A stretch of 64,000 nt of DNA from an uncultured Caulobacterales bacterium (GTDB taxonomy: Bacteria > Pseudomonadota > Alphaproteobacteria > Caulobacterales > Maricaulaceae), in NCBI GenBank assembly GCA_947503715.1, contig CANNER010000003.1:186001-250000 (forward strand), read 5' to 3'. Position numbers and translations under genes: made by a program. Of this stretch, positions 1 to 9,113 are shown piece after piece (positions within the stretch are counted from its first letter, which is position 1; each line of letters starts with the position of its first letter). The notes under the pieces were generated by a model that was not told where the DNA came from, did no database searches, and saw only the letters and a program-made list of their open reading frames with translations.

Positions 1-188
1 AGGTTTGGATCCACGAACGGTTCTACCACGGGCGGCAGTGGTTGCGCTTCCGGAATGGGCTCCGGCTCGATGATTTGCGGCTGAACTTCTACAACCGGTT
101 CCGGCTCCGGCATGAGTTCGGGCTCTGGTTGTGTGGCACAGGCGGACAGAACTAAAAGGGCTGCGCCTGCCATTAGATATTTTTTCAT
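1..188 (-). CDS. pal: Peptidoglycan-associated lipoprotein Pal, N-terminal fragment
   Basis: Partial gene; only about 62 N-terminal codons are inside the window and the rest runs off base 1. The start shows a signal peptide with lipobox LSAC, so the mature protein would be an outer-membrane lipoprotein. A Pro/Glu-rich linker follows (PEPEL, PEPEP, EPEPIPE). The ATG is preceded by a GAGGAG ribosome binding site. The OmpA-like peptidoglycan-binding domain is not visible, so the name rests on the lipoprotein signal and on the position directly after tolB, which is where pal sits in tol-pal operons. A different Pro-rich lipoprotein cannot be excluded. Confidence 0.72.
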   Translation of the reverse strand, partial: MKKYLMAGAALLVLSACATQPEPELMPEPEPVVEVQPQIIEPEPIPEAQPLPPVVEPFVDPN

Positions 189-318
189 TAGTCTCTCCTC
201 AATCTCTCGAATATTTAAACGCAGGCTTTGGGGCGCAATCAAGGCAAAAAATGGTCAAATCCCGTCAACGGGCTAACAATTTGGAAAGATTGCGTCTTTT
301 TTCGCTAAAATCACAAAT

Positions 319-1641
319 CTAAGGCAGAAGTGGTGACCACGCCGGATCAGACGCCATACCCGGTGTTTCCACCTTACGAAGGTTCTGTCCCGTCAAATCA
401 ACCGACCAAATTTCCGTTGTGCCGGCGCGGTCCTGTTTCGCGCGGGAGAATATGATGACGCGACCATTCGGGCTCCAGGTCGGGCTTTCATCCAGATAGC
501 TATTCGTCAGAATACGCTCATTCTTGCCGTCCACATCCATGACGCCAATGCCGAACTTTCCGCCACCGGAGCGCACAAAGGCGATCTTATCTCCGCGCGG
601 TGACCAAACGGGCGCGCTGTAGCGGCCCTTCCCGAAACTGATCCGTTTCACATTTTTACCGTCCGCATCCATGACATAGAGCTGAGGACTATTCCCACGA
701 TCAGAGTTAAACACGACCTTACGGCCATCAGGTGAGAAGCTGCCGGATACATCAATGGCCGGGTCCGTTGTCAGCCGTTGGGTCGAACGTGATTTCAGGT
801 CCATCACATAAATATCGGAATTACCGCGACGTTCCATCGACATGATGAGACGGTCCCCATTCGGTGAAAATTGCGGCGCAAAGGTCATACCCGGGAAATC
901 ACCCAGAAGTTCACGGCGACCGGTCTCAATATCGAGCAGATAGACCTGCGGGCGGTCATTCTCGTAGCTCATATAAGTGATGGTCTGCGAACTCGGCGAG
1001 AAACGCGGTGTCAGAACGAGGTCAGACCCCCCGAGCAGGTAGATCGGATTTTCACCGTCCTGATCCATAATGGCGAGGCGTTTTTGCTTGTTAATCTTCG
1101 GCCCGCGCTCGTCGATAAAGACGATGCGCGTATCAAAATATCCGGTTTCCCCTGTCAGAGCTTCATAGATCGCGTCCGACGCCTTATGCGCCGTCCGCCG
1201 CCAGTTTTCAGGCGTTGTCGCGAACCTCACACCTTTTAACTGCTCCCCTGCAAAAATATCCCAAAGGCGGAACTCAACGAGGATGCGGCTTGGACTCTCC
1301 TGACGAATTCGACCTGAAACAAGGGCGTCCGCTTTGATCACGCGCCAGTCGGCAAAGGCGGGCTTATAGTCAATATTCGTCTGTGTTTCGAGAAAACTGG
1401 CCGGATCGAGCGAGCGGAAAAGACCGGAGCGTTCGAGGTCCGCACGGATAACTTCCGCGATCTTCTTCCCGAAATCCCGCTCCGCAGAACTATCCGCAAT
1501 AAAGTCCGGAACCGCAATTGGTGTCGGATCGAGATTGCCTTTTGTAATATCAATTTCGAGTTGGGCCGAAGCCGTGCTGCCCAATAATAGGGCGAAGCAT
1601 AACCCGACCAGAAACAGAAAAATTCGCTTGAGAGTTGTCAT
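319..1641 (-). CDS. tolB: Tol-Pal system protein TolB
   Basis: Periplasmic beta-propeller protein that links Pal to the TolQRA inner-membrane complex and helps outer-membrane invagination at division. From the chosen start (440 aa) there is a signal peptide ([10 protein letters not shown] to ASAQ), an N-terminal alpha/beta domain (about residues 25-160) and then WD40-like TolB repeats with SPDG/SPNGDR and YVMD motifs to the C terminus. An in-frame start 17 codons upstream would overlap tolA; the ATG at 1641 gives a clean signal peptide and lies 11 bases after the tolA stop, so I prefer it. It is in the order tolQ-tolR-tolA-tolB-pal. Confidence 0.95.
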   Translation of the reverse strand: MTTLKRIFLFLVGLCFALLLGSTASAQLEIDITKGNLDPTPIAVPDFIADSSAERDFGKKIAEVIRADLERSGLFRSLDPASFLETQTNIDYKPAFADWRVIKADALVSGRIRQESPSRILVEFRLWDIFAGEQLKGVRFATTPENWRRTAHKASDAIYEALTGETGYFDTRIVFIDERGPKINKQKRLAIMDQDGENPIYLLGGSDLVLTPRFSPSSQTITYMSYENDRPQVYLLDIETGRRELLGDFPGMTFAPQFSPNGDRLIMSMERRGNSDIYVMDLKSRSTQRLTTDPAIDVSGSFSPDGRKVVFNSDRGNSPQLYVMDADGKNVKRISFGKGRYSAPVWSPRGDKIAFVRSGGGKFGIGVMDVDGKNERILTNSYLDESPTWSPNGRVIIFSRAKQDRAGTTEIWSVDLTGQNLRKVETPGMASDPAWSPLLP

Positions 1642-1652
1642 AAGGCCAGTCT

Positions 1653-2498
1653 TTACAATTCCGGGCGTAAGTTCAAGACGAGTTCGCGCCAAACACCGTA
1701 ACGTTCATCCGGCAGGAAATCATAGGGCGCACATTTATGGACAGCGGCAATGGCTTCGCGTTCCGCCTGTGGCCAGAAGGGATTGCCGGGCGAGAGTTTG
1801 CGCGAGGCCGCTTGGTCGATGAGCTCGACATTTTCGACATGGCCACCGAGGATGAAATTCACCTTCAAACGCACCCGCAAATTCTCCGCATCCGTTGCGG
1901 CCGCCGGCATGCGCCAGCATTTTTGCATGGCCGAAACGAGCAAATCGGTTTCCGTTCCTGTCATGCCGCTCCCCTCGCCCGTCGCGGCGCGGGCTGCGTC
2001 GTCATAACGAATATTATTTGTTTCAGATTGTGTCGCGATCTGTTGATTTTTCTCCGGCGCGGTGTCCCTCGCCTGATCGACCAAACCTGAAATCGCGTCT
2101 AAATCAAAGACGGGAGTCTCGGGCTGTTTGGGTGTATCCAGTTGTTCGTCAATCGGCTCATCCGCATTTTTTGGTGTGGGAAGGATAGCTTCGGCGATCT
2201 TTTCCGCCATCACTTCATCTGCAGAAACTTTCACCTCCGGCGCTTCTTCCTCTGCATTCTGCATCGGCGTCTGCGTGGTCATGATGTCCGGCTGTTCTGC
2301 AATTGGCTCCGGTTTTGGGCGTTTTACAGCTGCAGAGACGTTCGTGACCTCATCCACGGTCAGGATGGACACGGGAATAATATTCCCTGGCTCAAGCGGC
2401 TTAGCGCCAGCGGAGAAATAGGTGAACCCACCGAAGACTGCGACATGAAGCGCGAGGGATATGGGAAGGCCGAGTTTAATTCCCGCCACCCGATGCAT
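1653..2498 (-). CDS. tolA: Cell envelope integrity protein TolA
   Basis: Inner-membrane protein that spans the periplasm and couples TolQR to TolB-Pal. The 281-residue product has one membrane segment near the N terminus (about residues 9-29), a long acidic, Pro- and Gln-rich linker (about 35-185) and a C-terminal TolA/TonB-like domain starting near MQKCWRMP, with paired cysteines (KCW and HKCAP). The linker is shorter and less Ala/Lys helical than in E. coli, which is usual in alphaproteobacteria. Its start overlaps the end of tolR by 23 bases, suggesting translational coupling. Confidence 0.88.
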   Translation of the reverse strand: MHRVAGIKLGLPISLALHVAVFGGFTYFSAGAKPLEPGNIIPVSILTVDEVTNVSAAVKRPKPEPIAEQPDIMTTQTPMQNAEEEAPEVKVSADEVMAEKIAEAILPTPKNADEPIDEQLDTPKQPETPVFDLDAISGLVDQARDTAPEKNQQIATQSETNNIRYDDAARAATGEGSGMTGTETDLLVSAMQKCWRMPAAATDAENLRVRLKVNFILGGHVENVELIDQAASRKLSPGNPFWPQAEREAIAAVHKCAPYDFLPDERYGVWRELVLNLRPEL

Positions 2499-2937
2499 TT
2501 ACAGGGTCCGTCACGAGTCCAAGGTTCGAGAAGCCCGCCGCATTGACCCGCGCCATGACTTTCATGACCGACTCATAATCTGCTTGCCCCGCCCCGCGCA
2601 GGTATATGCGTTCGTCATATCCATTATTGCTAATCGCAATGAGGCGTGCAGCAATATCGTCCAGTGCGATTTCTGTTTCTTGGATGAAAATCGTGCCCGC
2701 CTGATCGACAGAAATCGTGATCGGCTCGCTTTGGGACGGCAGAGATTTCGCATCCGTTTTCGGTAGTTCAATCGGCACACCAACAGAGAGCAAGGGCGCG
2801 GCGACCATAAATACGATGAGCAGAACCAGCATGACATCGACCAGCGGCGTCACGTTTATCTCTGAATCAACGCGCGTGCGTCGATTGCGGCGACGTCCGC
2901 CATTTCGTCCGACACCTCTGCTGGCTGACATACCCAT
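2476..2937 (-). CDS. tolR: Tol-Pal proton channel subunit TolR
   Basis: ExbD/TolR family inner-membrane protein, 153 aa, that with TolQ uses the proton motive force to energise TolA. An N-terminal basic segment rich in Gly and Arg precedes the single membrane helix, which carries the conserved sequence INVTPLVDVMLVLLIVFMV; the Asp in PLVDVML is the family's essential proton-path residue. A periplasmic domain follows. It starts 3 bases after the tolQ stop and overlaps tolA at its 3' end. Confidence 0.95.
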   Translation of the reverse strand: MGMSASRGVGRNGGRRRNRRTRVDSEINVTPLVDVMLVLLIVFMVAAPLLSVGVPIELPKTDAKSLPSQSEPITISVDQAGTIFIQETEIALDDIAARLIAISNNGYDERIYLRGAGQADYESVMKVMARVNAAGFSNLGLVTDPVNASGGGN

Positions 2938-2939
2938 AA

Positions 2940-3656
2940 CTACCCGCCCTTATTGAGTTTGCGGGAGAGAATAGCGGAGAGTTCATCCGCATAGCCTTCA
3001 AGACGACCACCATATTTGTCGATGTCAGAGCTATATTTGTCATAAAAAATCTTGGCCGGGATCGCCGCGATCAAGCCGAGAGCCGTCGCAAAGAGCGCTT
3101 CGGCAATGCCGGGCGCGACAACAGCGAGATTCGTATTTTGGGTCGCCGCAATCGCACGGAAGGCATTCATAATGCCCCAGACCGTCCCGAAAAGACCGAT
3201 AAAGACAGAAATCGACGCAATCGTCGCAAGCACAATCATGCCGCGCTCTGCCTTGGCCAGTTCCCGATTAATGACGAGGTTCATCACGGCGTCAATCCGG
3301 CCATGGGTGGCTTCCGGGCGGGCCGTGCCAGAACTCCGACTCTCATTATACTCGCGCATGGCGGCGGCGAAAACACGGGCCATCGGGTCACGCGTATCAC
3401 TGCCCAGCGCCGTTGAGAGTTCGTCCAATGTCCGACCGGACCAAAATGTATCTTCGAAATCCGTCGCGCGTTTTTTGAGCATATAGAACATGAAGCCTTT
3501 ATCGATCGCGACCACCCACGACCAGATTGAGGCGAGTGCGAGGCCGATCATCACAGATTTTACAACCCAATCCGCCATAAGAAAGAGCGAGAGGAACGTA
3601 AAATCCCCACTATGTGCGGGCGGCAGTGTTGAACTCTGATAAATGAGGTCGATCAT
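2940..3656 (-). CDS. tolQ: Tol-Pal proton channel subunit TolQ
   Basis: MotA/TolQ/ExbB family inner-membrane protein. From the ATG at 3656 (238 aa) there are three membrane segments, near residues 25-50, 125-150 and 165-190; the second and third carry the family pattern around ASISVFIGLFGTVWGIM and AVVAPGIAEALFATALG. The longer frame would add 14 codons, but the chosen ATG has AGGA six bases upstream. First gene of the tolQRAB-pal run here; the usual upstream neighbour ybgC lies about 2.8 kb away, beyond inserted genes. Confidence 0.94.
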   Translation of the reverse strand: MIDLIYQSSTLPPAHSGDFTFLSLFLMADWVVKSVMIGLALASIWSWVVAIDKGFMFYMLKKRATDFEDTFWSGRTLDELSTALGSDTRDPMARVFAAAMREYNESRSSGTARPEATHGRIDAVMNLVINRELAKAERGMIVLATIASISVFIGLFGTVWGIMNAFRAIAATQNTNLAVVAPGIAEALFATALGLIAAIPAKIFYDKYSSDIDKYGGRLEGYADELSAILSRKLNKGG

Positions 3657-3858
3657 GTTTAGTCCTGAAAATGTCTCATGTGGGCGATAAACGCACAAAT
3701 CCCACGGGGCCAGTTAAGCGTTTGTAAGTCTTATTGAGCAAACGTTAACCTTATCCTTAAACCTGACCGGCTCTTAATGCGGAAAACGACTTAATCTTGT
3801 CGTAATTTGGGCCAGATCGGATATTAGGCGACAAACATACGAATTTTTGGAGGCGTTT
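3657..3858. other. Divergent intergenic region between tolQ and a lipoprotein gene
   Basis: About 200 bases with no gene. It must hold the promoter of tolQRAB-pal on the minus strand and of the lipoprotein gene on the plus strand. AT-rich, with several TTAA words, but no hairpin or exact regulatory consensus stood out. A TTAA pair at 3745-3760 has an 8-base spacer and so misses the CtrA spacing. Confidence 0.5.
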
Positions 3859-4263
3859 ATGCGCATCACTGCAATCCTTACTCTCGCCGCACTCGGTGTC
3901 GGAGCCACTGTTTCAGGCTGTGCCGTTGTACCAGAGCCACAAGAGGTCGAGATCGAAGAAGTCGTCATCGCGCCGCCCGTACCCGTCTGTTATGAAGTCG
4001 CTGAACTGCAAAAAGTCGAAGTTCCGGCAGAAACCAAAACGGTTTTCGGCGTAAGCGTGATTGAGAACCCGCCTTATGAGCCCATCACGCAACGGACAGA
4101 GCAGAAGATTATCGTCAAACAGGCCGAAGTCTTTTACGTCACGGTCAATCCGCAGACGGGCAATCAAACGGAAGTCACAAATTTCTGCGACTCCAATATT
4201 CAAACAGGACGTGTAGGCCCAGCAGAGGGCGAATTGGCCGGACCACCGGTTCCAGTTGAGTAG
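3859..4263 (+). CDS. Small predicted lipoprotein
   Basis: 134 aa from the ATG at 3859, which has a GGAGG ribosome binding site five bases upstream; an in-frame TTG four codons earlier overlaps that site and is unlikely. The N terminus is a signal peptide ending in lipobox VSGC, so the protein should be membrane anchored. The mature part is acidic and rich in Pro, Val and Glu (VVPEPQ, EVEIEEV, APPVPV), with a conserved-looking middle (YEVAELQKVEVPAETKT) and two further cysteines. Not recognised. Transcribed away from tolQ inside the islet that splits tolQ from ybgC. Confidence 0.7.
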   Translation: MRITAILTLAALGVGATVSGCAVVPEPQEVEIEEVVIAPPVPVCYEVAELQKVEVPAETKTVFGVSVIENPPYEPITQRTEQKIIVKQAEVFYVTVNPQTGNQTEVTNFCDSNIQTGRVGPAEGELAGPPVPVE

Positions 4264-4266
4264 AGC

Positions 4267-4623
4267 CTAAATCGGGCCTGTTCCACGTGGAACGGCAGTC
4301 CCGTAACGTTGCGACCAATAGCGCCCGATATCCCGGGCATTATTGATGAACCGCTCGCCGCGCATCGTCATGATCCCGCAATTATCAAATTCAGGACTGC
4401 CCGCGCTCAAAACGAGTGTCGGGCAGTTTTGGTTCTTATCGCCAAGGAGTTTGACCAAGTCTTCTCGCGGCTTTGCAATCGGCTGATAAATCATCTCAAC
4501 CGACTCTTTGATAGCTGGGTAATAGGCGAGCACACCCCAAATTTCCGCACATTCAGGGCAGTATTCGCGGCGGTCATTATCGGCGAAACCGGGCGGGAGG
4601 AGATAGAGTATATCGCGTGTCAT
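4267..4623 (-). CDS. DUF3088-like protein
   Basis: 118 aa, cytoplasmic. It begins TRDILYLLPPGF, has a Cys pair in YCPECAEIWG and ends with GERFINNARDIGRYW. This layout, thioredoxin-like with a CxxC close to the N terminus and an AKPREDLVKLLGDKNQ segment, resembles the DUF3088 family as I remember it; its function is unknown. The start codon overlaps the stop of the upstream secreted-protein gene (ATGA). Its last codons contain a near-perfect parS sequence at 4279-4294, so this stretch may be conserved for DNA function as well as coding. Confidence 0.6.
   Translation of the reverse strand: MTRDILYLLPPGFADNDRREYCPECAEIWGVLAYYPAIKESVEMIYQPIAKPREDLVKLLGDKNQNCPTLVLSAGSPEFDNCGIMTMRGERFINNARDIGRYWSQRYGTAVPRGTGPI
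4279..4294. promoter_or_regulatory. Candidate parS site (ParB binding)
   Basis: TGTTCCACGTGGAACG contains the 14-base perfect palindrome GTTCCACGTGGAAC at 4280-4293. The chromosomal parS consensus is TGTTNCACGTGNAACA, and this differs only in the last base. It lies within the 3' end of the DUF3088-like gene, and parS sites often lie inside genes. parA and parB are not in the window. By eye this is the only such match; other CACGTG words have the wrong flanks. Confidence 0.65.
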
Positions 4624-5093
4624 TTTTTAAATGCGCAAGCAGTACTTGGGTGATTTTCGCCTTTTCGGGTTTCCATGCATACAGCTATAAGATTTTCACT
4701 ATTTGGATCGCTATCCATCCACTCGTCTCGCCAAAATGTCTTAGCACAATCCGTTGAGGAACAGTCATCAGACTTCAAATCCAGCCTTTGGGTCACACGC
4801 TGTCCATACTGAGCCACTAAACCGACATGATTGCTATACTGGCAGATAGCAAAATTGCCATTTTGCCCCTCCAGATATTTCGTTTGTCCAAACAGGTGCG
4901 TAAATGGATGTTGACTTTGTACACGCGTCCCACCTTCAGAAGGTTCACTGAAGGCAGGCAAAGCTTGCGCACCCCCGGCCGCGTAATACGCTTTGAAGAT
5001 AGTAGCCTGCATACATTCAAACGAATCATCCTCAGCAGATGCAACTCCAGACCCCAAGAATGTAATCAGCATGACGAATAGTATTTTTCTCAT
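4620..5093 (-). CDS. Secreted cysteine-containing protein of unknown function
   Basis: 157 aa from the ATG at 5093, chosen because it gives a normal signal peptide (RKILFVMLITFLGSGVASA); a start seven codons earlier is possible. The mature protein has six cysteines (FECMQ, AICQY, DDCSSTDC, VCMET, TACAF), consistent with disulfides in the periplasm. Not recognised. It overlaps the DUF3088-like gene by ATGA, so the two are probably one transcript. Base composition is lower in GC than tol and ruv genes around it. Confidence 0.65.
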   Translation of the reverse strand: MRKILFVMLITFLGSGVASAEDDSFECMQATIFKAYYAAGGAQALPAFSEPSEGGTRVQSQHPFTHLFGQTKYLEGQNGNFAICQYSNHVGLVAQYGQRVTQRLDLKSDDCSSTDCAKTFWRDEWMDSDPNSENLIAVCMETRKGENHPSTACAFKK

Positions 5094-5155
5094 ATCATTT
5101 GCGTCGCATAGCATCTGAGTGTTTGCAAGTTATGGAGCCGCAAACAATTAGAGTA

Positions 5156-5686
5156 TCAGAAATACTCCGCTAAAACCGCATCCAATCGTCGCCGCACCAG
5201 CGCCGTTAATTTCTGCAATCCGTAATGATCAAGCACTGCACGGTAAATATCCTCACGTCCGGCAAATTCATCGGCGCTGCGAATCTCTAGGACCAAAGCG
5301 GCCAGCTCACTCATAGGAATTTCGGCAAATCCCCGCGGGCCGAGGTCACGCAGAATGACAGGCGGTTGATCCGGCAGGCGGAGGATCCAGCCAACACTAT
5401 CCTCTGCGCCTTTGGCCTCGGGGTCACGTTCGCGCTCGACAATAATCTGGCCTGCCTTCTCCGCTAGCAGAACCGCGCGTTCAAATTTACGGCGCACGGG
5501 CGCGGCGATTTTCATCAATCCGCTGGCCTTGGCGTAAGTTTGGAACAGCGCCAGCGCCTGCATCGGGGCTTGGTATTGCAAGATTTCTGACAGGCCGTGC
5601 AGAAACTGCGCCTGCGTTGCGGCCCGCGGGTCGGCGGTCTTGCGGATGGGCCAGAGGGAGTAGGGTGTGTGGGAGGTTTTTGTCAT
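5156..5686 (-). CDS. Protein of unknown function, possible DUF3320-like fold
   Basis: 176 aa, no signal peptide or membrane segment. The C-terminal part (FAGREDIYRAVLDHYGLQKL, then a basic helix) and the N-terminal helical part with PVRRKFERAVLLAEKAGQI loosely resemble the small DUF3320-type domain found at the ends of some helicase/nuclease proteins, here on its own. That is a weak impression from pattern only. Its start overlaps the stop of the upstream membrane protein gene (ATGA at 5683-5686). Confidence 0.55.
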   Translation of the reverse strand: MTKTSHTPYSLWPIRKTADPRAATQAQFLHGLSEILQYQAPMQALALFQTYAKASGLMKIAAPVRRKFERAVLLAEKAGQIIVERERDPEAKGAEDSVGWILRLPDQPPVILRDLGPRGFAEIPMSELAALVLEIRSADEFAGREDIYRAVLDHYGLQKLTALVRRRLDAVLAEYF

Positions 5687-6459
5687 TTTTGTTGCTCACG
5701 CGCTGTTTCAGCAATCTTGTCCCTTAATTTCCGAGATTGCTCAAATGCTTCATGAGAAAACCTCTCGCCACTTATAAGACTGTGACTTTCGGAAAGTATT
5801 TTCTCCATAATCGCTTGTTGAACGGTGTGAGGAGCTTTGAAAGTTTGCTTTAAGACTAAGAATTGAAGTTCATCTCTAGTAAAAGAGCTGCTGAGCAAGT
5901 CGAGTGTGTGTTCATTCTCAAACCAAAGTTCTTTCGTCCTTCCTGACAGGAATTCAGCTTCTTGGAAAGCGACTCTAGCTGAAAAAGCAGATAAAATAGA
6001 GTAATGCTTCCAAATCTCCAATGAAAGAAATGGGCGGTACTCTATAACCGATTCATCAATTTTTTCATTAAATTCGGTAAGAACTTTAAATGGAAAAATC
6101 GACGCATCAACTTTTCTATTTTCAATAAACTCCGCCGGAGTCATAAAGGATAATGCTGCAAAGGGAGTAGACAATGAGACAATTTCAAGAGCAGATTTCC
6201 ATAAACGGTCAATACCTTCTATCCGTTTTTTTGCTCCGTGCGACTGTGCCGAAACCCCTGCTCCATGCGATGCAAGGTGTAGAGCTGAATTATAAGATAA
6301 GTCAGATTTCAGGCGTTCTATTCGAGTATTAAAAGAATGCTCCGCGCCCTTAGACACAAATGAAATCAAAAATTTTCTCAATGAGAGTACAAATAATCCT
6401 ACTAAGATTACGCTGATACTCGTTGATAAAGCTGTTTGTATCCACATACTTTTAGTCAT
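5683..6459 (-). CDS. Membrane-anchored protein of unknown function
   Basis: About 258 aa. One membrane helix near the N terminus (IQTALSTSISVILVGLFVLSL) is followed by a long, mainly helical soluble part. The gene is clearly AT-richer than ybgC and ruvB next to it, which suggests transfer. The start is uncertain: ATG at 6459 (overlapping the ybgC stop by eight bases, GGAG too close), ATG at 6447 or a TTG at 6477 all fit. It shares overlaps with genes on both sides, so it is probably read with ybgC. Not recognised. Confidence 0.6.
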   Translation of the reverse strand: MTKSMWIQTALSTSISVILVGLFVLSLRKFLISFVSKGAEHSFNTRIERLKSDLSYNSALHLASHGAGVSAQSHGAKKRIEGIDRLWKSALEIVSLSTPFAALSFMTPAEFIENRKVDASIFPFKVLTEFNEKIDESVIEYRPFLSLEIWKHYSILSAFSARVAFQEAEFLSGRTKELWFENEHTLDLLSSSFTRDELQFLVLKQTFKAPHTVQQAIMEKILSESHSLISGERFSHEAFEQSRKLRDKIAETAREQQK

Positions 6460-6898
6460 TCTCCAAATAAGGCCCAAGCCGCTCCACCATCGCTTTCGGC
6501 GCGCGTCTTGGTCGGCCTTCCGGTGTGATGCACGCGGCTTCCGACACCGCCGTCACAAGCAATTCGTCGCCGCGATAGCAGGCTTGACTGACCCATAACC
6601 TTGCGCCCTTGATCCGGTCATAAGTTGTTTGCACGACGAGGTGGTCATCGACGCGGGCGGGTTTTTTGTAGTCCAGTTCGATCTTGCGAATGGCGAAGGC
6701 GAGCGGATCCTCGCCGTCCCAGAGTTTGGCGTGCTCAAACCCGACAAGGCGGAAGAAACTGCTCCGCGCGCGTTCGAAAAACCGGAGGTAATTGGCGTAA
6801 TAAACGATGCCGGAAAAATCCGTATCCTCATAGAAAATGCGTAAGGGATAGTGATGCACGCGGCCTTCGAACCAGCCAATATTGGGTTGCTCGACCAT
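6452..6898 (-). CDS. ybgC: Tol-Pal associated acyl-CoA thioesterase YbgC
   Basis: 148 aa hotdog-fold thioesterase of the 4-hydroxybenzoyl-CoA thioesterase family. The signature YEDTDFSGIVYYANYLRF holds the catalytic Asp (DTDFSG), and the C-terminal half has the TEAxxRPRR-like ending (EGRPRRAPKAM). The ATG at 6898 is preceded by AGGGAAAG; it lies one base from the ruvB stop. YbgC is normally the first gene of tol-pal operons; here it follows ruvAB and is cut off from tolQ by inserted genes. Confidence 0.9.
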   Translation of the reverse strand: MVEQPNIGWFEGRVHHYPLRIFYEDTDFSGIVYYANYLRFFERARSSFFRLVGFEHAKLWDGEDPLAFAIRKIELDYKKPARVDDHLVVQTTYDRIKGARLWVSQACYRGDELLVTAVSEAACITPEGRPRRAPKAMVERLGPYLEND

Positions 6899-6899
6899 C

Positions 6900-7931
6900 T
6901 TACTTTCCCTCAAACAAATCCGGCGCGGGCGGTGTCGCCGGTGGGTTCAGGCCCAGATGCGCATAGGCGCGGGGTGTTGCCATCCTGCCCCGCGGCGTGC
7001 GCTGCAGAAAACCCTGCTGAATAAGGTAAGGCTCGATCACATCTTCCAGCGCGTCCCGTGCTTCTGACAGGGCCGCCGCGAGCGTATCGGCCCCGGTTGG
7101 CCCGCCGCCAAACATTTCGCACAACGCGTGCAGATAGCGCATATCCTGCTTATCCAAACCGATATGATCGACGCCGAGCCTTTTAAGTGCTGCATCTGCA
7201 GCCACGGCATCAACGACCTCATTTCCGGCATGTTCCGAGAGGTCCCGCACCCGGCGCAGCAACCGCCCGGCCACACGCGGCGTCCCCCGCGCCCGTCCCG
7301 CAATTTCCCGTGCCCCGTCCGGCGTCATGGCCAGGCCGAGCTTCCCCGCCGCCCGCGTGACGATGGAAGTCAAGTCGTCAACATCGTAAAATTCGAGCCG
7401 CACGGGAATGCCGAAACGATCCCGCAGCGGCGTGGCGAGCAACCCTGCCCGCGTGGTCGCACCGATCAGCGTAAAGGGCGCAATGTCGATTTTAATGGAC
7501 CGGGCGGCGGGACCATCGCCGATGATCAGGTCCAATTCAAAATCCTCCATCGCGGGATAGAGGACCTCTTCCACGACCGGATTGAGGCGGTGAATTTCAT
7601 CAATAAACAGCACGTCATTGGGTTCGAGATTGGTCAGAAGCGCCGCCAGGTCACCCGCCTTTGAAATGATCGGGCCGGAGGTGGAGCGGAAATTGACGCC
7701 AAGTTCCCGCGCGACGATCTGTGACAAGGTTGTCTTACCGAGACCCGGCGGGCCGGAGAGGAGCAGATGGTCCAACGGTTCACCCCGCCGCCGCGCGGCC
7801 TCGACATAGACTTTCAGGTTGGCAATCGCCGAAGCCTGCCCAACGAAATCGGAGAAAGAGAGCGGGCGCAGGGCACGATCATGCGAATCGCCAATTGACG
7901 GCTCCGCAGAAACAAGGCGCTCCTCGCTCAT
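6900..7931 (-). CDS. ruvB: Holliday junction branch migration ATPase RuvB
   Basis: 343 aa AAA+ motor that drives branch migration with RuvA. Visible motifs are Walker [10 protein letters not shown], Walker B DEIHRL, sensor GATTRAGLL and the arginine-finger region RFGIP, then a C-terminal winged-helix DNA-binding domain ending in [14 protein letters not shown]. Length is normal for the family. The ATG overlaps the ruvA stop (ATGA). Confidence 0.98.
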   Translation of the reverse strand: MSEERLVSAEPSIGDSHDRALRPLSFSDFVGQASAIANLKVYVEAARRRGEPLDHLLLSGPPGLGKTTLSQIVARELGVNFRSTSGPIISKAGDLAALLTNLEPNDVLFIDEIHRLNPVVEEVLYPAMEDFELDLIIGDGPAARSIKIDIAPFTLIGATTRAGLLATPLRDRFGIPVRLEFYDVDDLTSIVTRAAGKLGLAMTPDGAREIAGRARGTPRVAGRLLRRVRDLSEHAGNEVVDAVAADAALKRLGVDHIGLDKQDMRYLHALCEMFGGGPTGADTLAAALSEARDALEDVIEPYLIQQGFLQRTPRGRMATPRAYAHLGLNPPATPPAPDLFEGK

Positions 7932-8566
7932 GCGCTGAGTTCTTTCAACGCGACCTTAATCAGATCATCCAATTTGGGGTCTTCCGCGAATGTACCGTAA
8001 GCTTTTGCGACGGCGCGTAAGGCCTCGCTCTGACCAATCCCCAGATTTTCCAACGCACTGATCGCGTCATTGCGCAGGACCATGTCGGACATACCCTCCG
8101 CACGGGTCGCCTCTCCCGCTGCCGCAGTCACAGGTGGCGTAAAAGCAGGTTGAAAGCCGCGTCCGGAAGGTGGCGCTTTGCCTGAAAGCTCTGTCGCGAT
8201 CCGTGTGGCGAGTTTCGGGCCGACGCCGCTGGCGCGGGCAAAGGCTGTTTTATCCTCCAGCGCCGCGGCACTCATGATTTCGCCGGGGCTCATAATATCA
8301 AGAATGGCCAGTGCCGCTTTCGGACCTACACCCTGCACGGATTGCAGGCGGACGAACCAGGCGCGGTCTTCCTCGGTAAAGAACCCGAACAGGGTTATGG
8401 ATTGCTCGCGGACATGGGTTTCGACGTGGAGGCGACAGGCCACACCCTCCTCCAAGCGCGAAAGCGTCTTGCTGGAACAGGAGAGAAGATAACCGACCCC
8501 GCCGCAATCCACGATGGCTTCGCCCGTCCCCGCCATCAGGCAGATACCACTGACCATGCCGATCAC
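7928..8566 (-). CDS. ruvA: Holliday junction binding protein RuvA
   Basis: 212 aa; forms a tetramer on Holliday junctions and loads RuvB. The N-terminal OB fold starts MIGMVSG, the helix-hairpin-helix motifs appear as [15 protein letters not shown] and [16 protein letters not shown], and the C-terminal RuvB-binding three-helix domain starts near [11 protein letters not shown]. The start is GTG at 8566, which gives the usual MIG N terminus; no clear ribosome binding site. Translationally coupled to ruvB. Confidence 0.96.
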   Translation of the reverse strand: MIGMVSGICLMAGTGEAIVDCGGVGYLLSCSSKTLSRLEEGVACRLHVETHVREQSITLFGFFTEEDRAWFVRLQSVQGVGPKAALAILDIMSPGEIMSAAALEDKTAFARASGVGPKLATRIATELSGKAPPSGRGFQPAFTPPVTAAAGEATRAEGMSDMVLRNDAISALENLGIGQSEALRAVAKAYGTFAEDPKLDDLIKVALKELSA

Positions 8567-8710
8567 AGTTTTGGGCCCAAATACGAATCGAAGTCATGTC
8601 TCATGGGACAGGTCTAAGGCGCGGGTCCACTAAAGGCAAAGTCACCTCGAAAAATTATACGGTTTTTAAACGTTTTCGGTCATGTTGAAAACGAATCAGG
8701 AGACAGTCTT

Positions 8711-9103
8711 ATGGCGCAATCATCTTTGGTGACGAAATTGGCTTATCTGAGCGGCGTTGCCGTTCTGGTGTCCGCCTGTGCGCAAGGCCCTCACGCAAAT
8801 ACAAGATACGGCTCTGCACCGGAAGTTGTTACCGTTTGTTGTGCGCCTACTCCGCCGCCTCCGCCTTGCGGGATATACGCGCCGTGTCAGCCGCAAGTCA
8901 TGCTGCCGCCCGCTCCGCCGCCAGTCGTAGAGTATGTACCCGAACCGGAGCCTATTCCGGAACCGCCCATCTATGTGCCGCCGGCACCTGAACCGGCTCC
9001 ACCTGTCTATGTGGAGCCAACACCTGAACCGCCCGTTTATGTACCGCCGCAAAGCTGGCCAGAGCCGACAACACCGCCTCCCGTCTGGGTCCCGCGGAAG
9101 TAA
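8711..9103 (+). CDS. Proline-rich repeat lipoprotein
   Basis: 130 aa with AGGAG before the ATG. Signal peptide ending in lipobox VSAC; then a Cys-containing segment (VTVCCAPTPPPPPCG) and imperfect repeats of the type PEPxPxPPxYVPP, for example PPIYVPP, PPVYVEP, PPVYVPP. Such Pro/Glu stretches usually act as extended spacers in the periplasm. The style matches the linker of the pal fragment at the window start. Not recognised beyond that. It is on the strand opposite to ruvA and ruvC and sits between them. Confidence 0.75.
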   Translation: MAQSSLVTKLAYLSGVAVLVSACAQGPHANTRYGSAPEVVTVCCAPTPPPPPCGIYAPCQPQVMLPPAPPPVVEYVPEPEPIPEPPIYVPPAPEPAPPVYVEPTPEPPVYVPPQSWPEPTTPPPVWVPRK

Positions 9104-9113
9104 TCTGAAACAA

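Noticed and set aside
3745..3760. TTAACCTTATCCTTAA as a CtrA box upstream of tolQ
   Set aside because: The spacer is eight bases; the CtrA consensus needs seven.
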